Assembly: GCF_000003815.2 (NCBI RefSeq) | Contig: NC_049989.1 | Coordinates: forward strand, 2,832,342 to 2,896,341 | Origin: Branchiostoma floridae | Taxonomy: Eukaryota; Chordata; Leptocardii; Amphioxiformes; Branchiostomatidae | Direction of reading: 5' to 3' | Length of the DNA: 64,000 bases | Shown here: positions 35,901-47,900 of the stretch, one piece after another | How positions within the stretch are numbered: position 1 is the stretch's first letter | Layout: each line of letters begins with the position of its first letter | Notes under the pieces: model-generated | Databases searched by the model: none | Seen by the model: only the letters and a program-made list of their open reading frames with translations | What the model was told of the DNA's origin: nothing | Program-made: the position numbers and the translations under genes

Positions 35901-38900
35901 TCAAACAGAAGACGTAGTCTTCCTTAAGTTTCTCATGTTCATTTGAAGAGGCCGGAGTTTTCTGCTTATTCTCCTGCTGGAGTTTTGACTGAACGGGCAC
36001 AAATCGTGACAGGAAGGCGGCGTCGGAATGAGAGAGGGGGTCGGGATCAACGTTACAAATCAGAACGCGAGTCGAGAAAGGTGGATTTTCTTGTAGAATC
36101 GCTGCTACCGTTTGAAGAAGATATCCAGGGTTATAGAAGCTTCCGTCTCGCGTCCGTAAACGCCTGTTCACAGTCAGGACCCCAATGGCTAACTTCACTT
36201 TGGTGTGTGTTTGTAGCGCAGCTTTCGTAGCCCCACCGTCCGTTTTTGAAGCGAAGAATGTTTTGGCCTGACTCCGGCGTTCGTTGTTAACTCTTCCCGA
36301 GTACGAGTTGGGGTTCTCCCCACCCATGTGGAGGTACTGGCTGTAGTAGACGGAGAAGTACATTCTGTGGCACAGGGCGGGTAAAATCACACAGAACACC
36401 AGGACGTACAGTTTCAAGATGGGCGGAATGGACACAGAGCGGGACATCCTGACTTGTCTAATCTTTTACACTGGCGAACCGCTTTCCACGAGATACTTCA
36501 GATGACGTTGCGAGGCAAAAAAATGATAGTATCTTAACCATAGCATTAGCGATGGTGGCGTCAAGACACCCACCCTTTTCATTCATGCGATGACATGAAC
36601 AGACAATGAAATGTATTTGTGCTTCTGTATAATGTCGTATTTCCGTCAATTGGAAGTTGTTATTTTCTTCCCGGGGTTACAGAACTCTATGCAATCTGCA
36701 ACATAGAAACATAAAATTTTCCTTTGAAAATTACATTAAGAAAGACAGTGAAGGAATATTACAACAACATTGTTTACACAAGAGACTGTACTCTGCGATG
36801 AATAGAACAAGTGAAGCGAAACAGGATGCTACTTATTTACGGTCAATTTACGCCCATAATCGCTCAGTTCAAAGGTAGCTACATGTAATATTCAACAAGG
36901 TTCAATTTGCCTAGGTTTGGAACTGTTTGGACCATATTACGGTGAGTTATCAACCCATGACATATGAAATCATTATATAGCTACCATGATGGCATAAAAG
37001 AGGGTCTTGAAACTTGCAAACATTGTACATTGGACAATATACTTGTAAGACCGCCCCATACCACCACTAAACATTTCCAATGCCATATTCCTATCATGTA
37101 GTTTTATATTGCACTATGCTTACCTGGGCAAAAGTTGGAGCAGCTTCAGGTGAAAATTGTGAAGAAAACACGTCGGACAACGGTGATATTTGGTGCGTTT
37201 GTTAGCTAGATATCCCAGTAAATAGTGTTGTACTGAAAAGCACCGCTCCCAGCAAGAATTATACCCTGTCCGATGACTTGTGACAACCTTGGGCAACGCC
37301 CTCTCTCCTTCTTGCGTTACAATCTAGAAATTCAGTACGACTTAATTCTTATTGTAGAATTCAGAATAGAGGGTTTGTGCGAAATGTGCCCATTGTTTGC
37401 TTGTGATTTCTTTAACAGCAAATTTGAAAGTCATAAGATACTTGAGTGTACATGTATATCCTTATGTCAAAGACGAGATGACCCTGTGTTCACGCGACTT
37501 CTACTTGCCCCAGGCAGTTTTCACAATGTCGTTCACAGTGATAATCAGGATGTGACGTTTCCTGCGTTTCCGGTTCTCCTACTGTTATCTAAGGGACTGT
37601 ACGATATTTATCAGGGGGGGAGGCCGAGATCTAAATCACACGCCTCTCGCTACAAATTGAACAGGCGCTAGCGCCTGATTGGTGGACCGGCGGGTGGCAA
37701 AGCTGGCTCTGATTGGCTTATTCTGGCACTTCGGGGTTACAATTATTCAGCCAAAATGGCCGCCGCTGGATGTTGTCGAGGACTGTGTTTTCCTGACTTT
37801 TGCGTAATTTCTCAGCGAAACAGTAGGTTTGTAAAGAGATTGTCAACATCTAATCCAAACATCATGCTCGATTTTATTACCACACAGATGTTACTGGCCG
37901 AAATTCTATGACGTTAGTGTAGTTTTGAAAAGTTAACGTTGCCGTGCATTGCGTTATTCTGCTCAAACGGCTTCGAGGTTTTTGTAGAGTTGTGGCTTAT
38001 AAAAAAAAATTATGACGATAACTGTTACCAAAATATTATGGACACGATGAAGTTCCACGAAACATATTGATGACACATTTGTAATAGCTTCATACCTTGA
38101 ATTTACTCATCGTTTATGTGAAGGAGGGACGGCACTTTTTTTCAATGTCGCTACATGTGATTAATTACGAAATCCCTCTTCAAGTTTTTAGTAGAACTGG
38201 AACCTTGATAAAAATGCATAAGTTAATCTTAGTCTTTACATCACGTTGTATAACCTCCTTGTTTACAACAGAATACACCATGATAATATGAACTGACTCA
38301 GTGTGCACTTGGGTCTATGAATTATTTGCCTTGCTGACCAACAGTTTTATGATGACATCTACCTTGGGAATAATTTGTGTGGTGCATGGTCAGAATGGTT
38401 GTACTTCACTTGTAGACATATAAAACATGACTTGGTTATGAGAAGAAAATGAAGACCTTTATTGCACAGTTTTGCCCAACCAAGCTAAGTACAGGTCACA
38501 ACAAGTCAAAACATGTGTATATATATATAAAGTTATGATAATAATAATAATATTGGTTGTATTATGTTATAATAATGATATCGGGTGTATTTTGCAGCCA
38601 GTAGGTACCCAAAGTGAAAATTTCACAGACCTAGTCTAACACAGAAGTTTGGCTTCTCGCTTCTTGGTAATGGTGAAAATGTAGGACTGTGGGTTTAGTT
38701 ATGGTCGGTTTGTCAAAATGCATGAGGAATATAAACTTGTCAGTGCTAACTCGTGTGTAAAAATACAACAGTGAAGTGCACTTCATCTTCTACCATGTTT
38801 GAAGTACAAAATTGGCAGACTCTTTGTTATAGAGGAGTACGGTTGTGCCTTCCTGATTCAATTTGCAGTTTGTGGCAACTGATTCTTACTTTAGCAATAA

Positions 38901-41900
38901 TGGTAATTCTGAGCCGATTGTTTGTAATTTTCAAATACTGCTCTTCATTGTATGAGGACTTGAGTAGTCTGTACGTTCGGAGTTTGGTTTTCGCACTTAG
39001 ACCTTTATTTTCATTATGAATGTTGGTTAGGAAATTCTGGAAATATATATCCTTCATACGCTGGTGAATTGCAGAAATTAAGTGGGATATGTTTGAATCT
39101 TTTGATTGAGGGGCTTGCCAAATTAAAGGGTAACCACACTTGAAGAGTTTGTTTTTAACTGATAATGGTGCGTCTGCTTTGTCTAATGATTGTCTAATTC
39201 CAAATAAAGCTTTCAATCCCTTGCTGTTAAGTATTTGCTGTTGACTTTGAATGTGCCCGCTGAGGATACAACAACAAGATTAACAATAAGATGCTACTGT
39301 TTCTAAATCATACAGAATGACCCAAAGTAAGTGTTAACAAAGTTACATAATGCAAGGTTTCAATTAGATAAGATCATGTGATAATAAGATAATACTATCT
39401 GCAGTTCTGGAAAAAACAAATTTCTTCAAATTTCAAATCATCCTTGTCAAAATTGTATCAAAGCATCTACTTGCATCTGCATTTCGAACTTGAAAATGTA
39501 TTCCTTACGNNNNNNNNNNNNNNNNNNNNNNNNNNNNNNNNNNNNNNNNNNNNNNNNNNNNNNNNNNNNNNNNNNNNNNNNNNNNNNNNNNNNNNNNNNN
39601 NNNNNNNNNGTGTGTGTAGAAACATGACTCGTAATAATTGACTTATAGTAAGAGACCAGTATAGACCTATGCTCTGTAGAACTGTACAAAATAAAACTGC
39701 CAGCTGATGTCTCACACTGAATAGCAACCCAGTATTGTCATTACTTCATATTCTGGGCTAAATATTCTTCAACAAGCTAATTTCTCTATGATGTGTAGTC
39801 TTACTTCAATTTCTTATCTGTTGCTCTTCATTGTATGAGGACTGAAGTAGTCTGTACGTTCGGAGTTTGGTTTTCGCACTTAGACCTTTATTTTCATTAT
39901 GAATGTTGGTTAGGAAATTCTGGAAATATATATCCTTCATACGCTGGTGAATTGCAGAAATTAAGTGGGATATGTTTGAATCTTTTGATTGAGGGGCTTG
40001 CCAAATTAAAGGGTAACCACACTTGAAGAGTTTGTTTTTAACTGATAATGGTGCGTCTGCTTTGTCTAATGATTGTCTAATTCCAAATAAAGCTTTCAAT
40101 CCCTTGCTGTTAAGTATTTGCTGTTGACTTTGAATGTGCCCGCTGAGGATACAACAACAAGATTAACAATAAGATGCTACTGTTTCTAAATCATTGTTAT
40201 CAAACAAAAAACAACAATCTTTCCATAATTGTCCTCCCTTTGTAAATACAATAACTTTTTCAGGTTAACCTTCAGCTTCCAGGATTTACAATATTGTTCT
40301 TTCATGTTGTACAGAACCGGAGAATTGTGATAAAAGTTATCAAATTCAGATACTATATCACTTATTAAACAGATTAAACAATGTAGAGTAGAGTTAAACA
40401 ATGTAGAATAGAGTAGAGCATATCATCCCTGTTTGTTTATATTGTGCTGTTTTGTTTTGTCAATGAGTAACTGTTGTTAAAATCAATAGCACCAGAAATC
40501 ATAAATTATCCACTGCATGACCATGTCAGAAGTTGAATACTTGTTGAGAAATATCATTTGTTGGCGAGTGAAACTTAAGTACTAGTACAGGTCTCTCTGC
40601 TGCAAGTTATACGCCAAAAATGCAGGTACTCCAGCAACTCTATATGATTTTGGAAATGATCAGATGCTACAAACACATTCTACATTGGAATGCTGACCAT
40701 GATAAGCCAGCTTTCTGATATATTTAATTTAGTGGTGTCTATCACTATTACTTTATTGTCTAATTTATGCCTTTATGGTTTCTGACATTACTTACAGATC
40801 TACAGTGAGTTCATTCCAAGACATACAGATTACTAGTACTTGATAACACCAGGTCAAAAAAGGTGGAAGGAAACTTCATGACTACAACAAGTGATGTGCA
40901 TGTGATAATGACCAGGTAGGGCATCCATATGTGATAGGGAACAGGTAGGGCATCCATACTATTGGGACCATGTAGTGCATCCATACTATTGGGACCAGTT
41001 AGGGCATCCTTGCAATAGGACATGAGGGCTCAAAATTCATTTTTGGGATTAGTTATTGGTTAACTAATTAAGTTACAGATGATAGTAACTAGGTAGGGCA
41101 CTGTATGGGTAATAGGGACAAGGTAGGGCACTTTATGGGTGTATAGTATAGGGAGAGGGTTTATATATAAGGGGACTTTATGGATGGAGCTGTGTAAGTT
41201 CTAACTAAACAAATTCTAGGTAGAGGTACACGGGTTTAGGTACAGGTCCAGACCTGACTTTCTTGTTCAAATAATGATTGATCTTTGATCACACCAAATG
41301 CATGTTCGAACTGATACCTAAGCGTGTTTAATTGTAGGATCTATAATTCCCCACCACCAATACCACCAGTAGGGATTACTAGTAGTAGTAGTTTATGGAA
41401 ACAAAGCCAAAAATCATCCACATGTTGCCAACAAGAAAATTTGATTGCATTTTCTTCCTGAATGCTAGCATGTTTACAAAATGTGAAAACTTCTGTCAGT
41501 TCCTTCGTGTTGGCTAAGTAATAGACAAGCAGTCCTTCTGTGTATACATGTGTTGTAGGTACAGTACTTGTATGCCAGGGTTCGGTTATTTTCGACCTGT
41601 TCCTTAATTGATTGTACTGGTACTGTATTGGTACAGTCTATAACGTTACGTATACCAGTACACAGCTCTATGTATGGGTGATAGGGACTAGTTAGGGCAT
41701 CTGTACATGATAGGGGCTAGGTAGAGCTTTTTATATAGGTGGTAGGTTCTGTTTTTGAGAAACTGCCTTTCTTTGATTGGTTATGCACTGTTCCATCAGT
41801 CTGGAACTCTAATGTTCTTGACTAATGCAACATTGCAAAAGGTGTCATTTCACCACAAAATTTCCCCAACAATGGAGACTGCCTTGCCGTGGCGTTGGGG

Positions 41901-44900
41901 CTTCACACCAACTGGAGTGTGACTAGATGTCTCCAAGAAGGCAAGTTTGTGATTGAATTATTTATCCCAGCAATATTCTGGTTTGTTAATATGTTAACTG
42001 TCATATTTCTACTAACAAATGGGTACATGTCTTTCATGTAGCTAAGGCTATAAAGGGGCTAAGTTTACTAGTACTTGAGAACAGTTTTCACAAATGCACA
42101 ACTGAAGGAAAAATAATCATGATCCATGGTCAGGCCTTTTATTGTAACATTATGGCAAGTATTGCAACACAGTAGATCTACCATAAACTCTTGAAGTGAT
42201 AAAATTAGTTACCTGAACACATTGCATCAATCATATCCTCCAAATAATCTGAAACTGTATTTTCATCCCTTATGTCATAATGTTCGAAGTTTTTGTAGGA
42301 GCTACTGGTACTGCCATTTAAAGTGATAGTCAACTAATAAGTGAATCCAAACACCTTGAAGCAATATGAAAATAGTTGTACTTTACATAGAGAAGACCAT
42401 TGGTTGTTGACAACAAGTCAGTTAATTAACATCAGTATACATACTAGTACATGTATACTAGAACATTAGGCACACAGAAGTTGTATCCAATTTGCAATTA
42501 GGGTTCAAGAGTTTACCATAACAAATCAGTGAATTGCAGTTTACCAATGATGGATCAAAACAAGTTGTAAGATTGAACAACAATTACATGTATGTCAATA
42601 TTTCACTAGACTATAATTTGTATTTCAAAACATGCTCTAGTCTACAGGTATAGTTGAATTGATGCAGCTGGATGCTGATTGTAGAAGTAATGACATTTCT
42701 TTCTGGTAAGCGGGCTCGAAAGTAAAGGTGTCCCAGTGGCCACAGATCATTAAACGTTTGGCAGGGATTGAGCTAATATAAGAAATACATTTTTAACAAC
42801 GGGCAACATCACCAATATCTTGGCCCTTCAAGCATGTCTGAACCACTATTCTACTTAAAAGTGGACATGATGTTGACTGAAGTATAATAATAACACAATC
42901 AGGTTGTCCATGCCTAAAGAAGGTACTAGTATCTCTCACTCAACTGTCATGATTAAAGACAGAACTTCAAAGTGATACATGTACAGGAGCCTGCATCGAG
43001 TTTTACAGGTAGGCGTTGTGAGCCCTCTCCTAAACCTTAAATCTATATCACACCAAGCAGGAAGGCGGTGCATTATGAAGTTGAATCTTGATAGTAGTAA
43101 GATATAACAACTTCTTTCACAAAACTAAAATTGTCTCCTGTAAACAGGAGGGTTTGGCATGCACTCTATCTGTACCAAAGAACTTGCTTATGATGCAGCT
43201 AGTACATAGAATGATTCTTAATGACAGAATTTACATAACAAAATAATATACATAGACCAGATAATACCAGTACAAATCCAGATAACATTAATTATCAAAT
43301 GTAGCATGTTACTGGCAGCCACATCAATGGAGGCCTGGCTAATACAGTTTAATAAGTACAAGTACAATGTTTGTAACAAAACCAGCACAGAAAAATTAAC
43401 ATCTTCTGTGACCAAGCTCTTTAAGACATCAGACTAAGTATATCTAAGCTACATAAGATATTGAGGTGTCACAGTTTTTGCAGGTTGTACTACCCTTGAC
43501 TATTTTCCCCTTCTTGGTGACGCCTACAAAAGTGTTTGTGTCACAGTTGTCACAGCGCACTCTCTTATACGATGCATTCTTGCCTGGAAGCCTTACACGT
43601 TTGTGCACCTGTTTTACTTTCATGCGTCTTGATGATGTTGCAGTAGGACCTGTCATATTGTCCGCTGAGGCAGCAGCACTTGCAGGTGTACTTGCCCTGG
43701 CCTTTCTTCTTCTAGCTGCCATGTTGCTCTGCTGTATAGACTTGACTAGTCGAGCTGCTGTTACCCGTTCGTCTTTCGTCTGTGGCTTTTGAAGTGTTGC
43801 TGTCATTGGTAGTTGCTGGAGGCATTGGTTTACAACTGTGGATGCCTGCTGACATTGGTATTCGGTCATCTGTGCTGTGTTTTCCTTCATTCCAGTTAAA
43901 ACAGACTCTAACTTTGTGATACCATCCATTAGTTTGCCCCTGCAGTCTTCTTGAGTCGTGTCAAGGTGGTCCTCTGCTAGCACAGCAGACATTTCAGACA
44001 GCTCACTTGAATTTGAAGTAGGAACAAATGTACTACTGGTATTGTACATCTCTGGAGGCATGATGCTGTTGATCAGACTGGGGTGGTACTGCTGAAGGAA
44101 CTTGGTTGCTGTTAATAAGTGCTTACATGTCTGTCCATTTGTGGCATTGTCCCTACATGTACAGAACTGTTCTGTAAGGCTCACACTGTGTGATACACCC
44201 TCCACACTCGTGCTCTTGACATGGAAGAGCAGCACGTTCTGGTTTACCATTGTTATCACTGAAGGGTCTTTCCTGTAGGCAGCCATGTACATATCTGCCA
44301 TGTCTTGGCGACCGCGCTCTGTTTTTGACAATGACTTCGTGTTGAAGCCCATGTCGGCTTCCTCTTGCTTTTTTACATGAAAGGCCACTGTGGTCTGGCC
44401 ACCCTGATACCTCTCGTCCCTAGGGTGTCCAATCAGCGCATCTAGGAGCGTATCTATACGGTGATTGGCGCGTCCAGTTAGAATGGTGTATTTGATCGTC
44501 ATCCATTCTCTCTCCGTCAGATTGGTGGTGTTCTGGTCTCCATGAGGGAACATCCTCCCAGCCCTGACCCACATGTGTCGCCAGTCATCCGAGTCCCAGC
44601 CACGTAGGTACTTCTTGATTGCTGGGTAGTCGTTAAACTCATCCTCCATTCGTTTACTTTCTTCTTCATACTTCTCCCATGTGCTGGCAAACATCATCGT
44701 GCAGAGCTGGTCATACACTTTTGCTGCCACGTCCGCTGGCAGCTTTGGCAGGAGGTTTTCCGTCCACGCCTTTTTGCAGTGGAACCAGCACAGGATTATC
44801 CTGCACTTTGTTTGTTTGGATTGTTCCCACGACAAAGCATCCTGGTCCACTGCGGCCTGTATCCCTCGTCTTTCTGTAAGAGATTTGTCTATAAGGATGG

Positions 44901-47900
44901 CGTTTGGTCGTGCTTGCACATTCTGAAAGACTGCAGAGAAGCCAACCTTGATCCCTGTCTCCTCCTGGTTTGTGTTCTTGTCTGCCGATGTGATGAGGAA
45001 GAACAGTGGAATTCCTTCTTTGTTTTGATTGGGAACTGTGGCTGTGAACAGTGGCAAACCATATGAGTTCAGTCCGAAAGTTGAGTCAACGCTCCAAGCG
45101 CTGTTCGGGGTAAAGCGCTCTGCCATTCTCCTCTGCCATTCTGTCTGTAGGACGGCGACAAATGGCCGTTTGTCGCTATCGGCGTTGTCTGGGTCATACT
45201 TCTGGAAGTAGATGCACTTTCCTTGGGACTTGTACTCATTGAGCTTGCTGTAAGTACTAAACCAGTCATCATCAGAGAGCCTATGCTTCCGTCTTCGCTG
45301 GTGCTGTAGCCTTGTTAGCTCTTTGCGTGTCATGACTGCCCTGTATCTGCTCTTGTCAATTTCCCCAATGCTACCAGAACTAACAACATTTTGTATAATG
45401 TTCACAGTTTGTTGAATGCGTAGGCCAGCGTCCAGGCAATCGTGAGCAATGTCCAGTACCCGACTGTCTACTGGAAGGAACTTGCTGTCTTCTGTTGACC
45501 CAGGCACATGGTTAGCGTGGACACTATGGAGACGTATCTCAAGCTTTATAGACATGTCTTCAGGCTCCATAACTTTCACGTGAAAAGTGCACCCAACCTT
45601 TTTACTTCTTCTGTTGCGCTTGCTCCCACGCTTGCGTGACGGAGCTCCATGTCTGTGACATGCGTACTCCCTGACCGTGCCACGACAGAGCATGCCATTT
45701 GCTCGCCTGAAGGTAACCTTACGCTTGGCTCTGATGAAAACCATCTGGCAGCTGAACTTGGCAGCCAGAGTAGCTATGTGTTCATCAGTGGTATCACGCT
45801 CTATTTCATACACCTGGTAGTCATTCTTGGTAACTTTTCTTTTGCGTTTTAGGGGACTTTGATTTTGACATGACGATACTCCAATTTGATGGAACAAGTT
45901 GAATTTTGGACCTTTGGACTCTGCCGTGGTCTCTGGACATGCAGGTTCTGGCTCTTGCGTGGACTCTGGACACACAGGTTCTGGCTCTCTCATGGACTCT
46001 TGACTCACAGGTTCTGGCTCTCCCGTGGTCTCTTGACACACAGGTTCTGGCTCTCCCGTGGTCTCTGGACACACAGGTTCTGGCTCTCCCATGGACTCTT
46101 GACACACAGGTTCTGGCTCTCCCGTGGACATTGGACACACAGGTTCTGGCTCTCCCGTGGACTCTGGACACACAGGTTCTGGCTCTCCCGTGGTCCCTGG
46201 ACACACAGGTTCTGGCTCTCCCGTGGACTCTGGACACACAGGTTCTGGCTCTCCCGTGGACTCTGGACACACAGGTTCTGGCTCTCCCGTGGACTCTGGA
46301 CACACAGGTTCTGGCTCTCCCATGGACTCTGGACACACAGGTTCTGGCTCTCCCGTGGACTCTGGACACACAGGTTCTGGCTCTCCCGTGGTCTCTGGAC
46401 ACACAGGTTCTGGCTCTCCCGTGGACTCTGGACACACAGGTTCTGGCTCTCCCGTGGACTCTTGACACACAGGTTCTGGCTCTCCCGTGGTCTCTGGACA
46501 CACAGGTTCTGGCTCTCCCGTGGTCTCTGGACACACAGGTTCTTGTGCCACTGTATTTTGGCACCCACACTCATCAAAGACCTTGCGAAACATGCTCTGT
46601 GGGATTCCAAAGCGCTTGCTATTCGTCTGGTATGTAGACACTATCTGAAAATGACGAAAATGAATGGAAATGTAAGATCTCTTTTTCTTCACAAGCAATG
46701 CATTTAGTTAGACAAAACAGGTATTTCCATATGGCAGTAAGTATTTGACAAAACAGACAATTCTAGTAACATATCATTCCGTACGGTAGTAAGTAACACC
46801 ATTAGTATCATAGTAGGTTTTTGTCCTTTACTAAGAAGGTTATGTTTTTGGTAGTGTTTGTATGTGTGTATGTGTGAGATATGAGGTCCAGGTGAGACCA
46901 GGTAAAGTACCTTACAGGTGAGATATGTATGGTTTCTTTGACTGAGGTCCAGGTGAGACCAGGTAAAGTACCTTACAGGTGAGATATGTATGGTTTCTTT
47001 GACTGAGGTCCAGGTGAGACCAGGTAACGTACCTTACAGGTGAAATATGTATGGTTTCTTTGACTGAGGTCCAGGTGAGACCAGGTAAAGTACCTTACAG
47101 GTGAAATATGTATGGTTTCTTTGACTGAGGTCCAGGTGAGACCAGGTAACGTACCTTACAGGTGAAATATGTATGGTTTCTTTGACTGAGGTCCAGGTGA
47201 GACCAGGTAACGTACCTTACAGGTGAAATATGTATGGTTTCTTTGACTGAGGTCCAGGTGAGACCAGGTAACGTACCTTACAGGTGAGATATGTATGGTT
47301 TCTTTGACTGAGGTCCAGGTGAGACCAGGTAACGTACCTTACAGGTGAAATATGTATGGTTTCTTTGACTGAGGTCCAGGTGAGACCAGGTAAAGTACCT
47401 TACAGGTGAAATATGTATGGTTTCTTTGACTGAGGTCCAGGTGAGACCAGGTAACGTACCTTACAGGTGAAATATGTATGGTTTCTTTGACTGAGGTCCA
47501 GGTGAGATCAGGTAACGTACCTTACAGGTGAAATATGTATGGTTTCTTTGACTGAGGTCCAGGTGAGACCAGGTAACGTACCTTACAGGTGAGATATGTA
47601 TGGTTTCTTTGACTGAGGTCCAGGTGAGACCAGGTAAAGTACCTTACAGGTGAGATATATGTGTTTTCTTTGACTAGTTGAGACCAGGTGAGATACCTTA
47701 AAGGTTGGAATGGATAGAAATGATTTTATATACATGTACCAGGGACCATGTGAGCATTAATGTTGAAGTCGTTTGTATAACTTTATTAATAAAACTATAT
47801 CACTAGAACAATGAATCCTGCATGGCACCGTTTTCAGACTCTGCTACAGGAGAGACGCGACCTTGGAAACAAAAATATTTCAGAGCTTGGAAGACGCATG

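Noticed and set aside
37273-37671. 132-codon open frame in dioxygenase intron 8
   Set aside because: No family resemblance and no supporting splice sites; it ends in the CG-rich island, which is better read as a promoter.
38827-40099. LTR pair flanking a gap
   Set aside because: The paired 370-bp copies encode a LINE reverse-transcriptase C-terminus and have no LTR ends, primer site or target duplication.
45886-46707. Long open frames on the plus strand and in other minus frames (up to 273 codons) over the 33-bp array
   Set aside because: They are shadows of an in-register minisatellite: a 33-bp unit free of stops in several frames keeps all copies open. Only one minus frame continues into recognisable domains.
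46881-47676. CRISPR-like regular repeat array
   Set aside because: Units are contiguous 61-bp copies with no unique spacers, in a eukaryotic intron, so it is a minisatellite.
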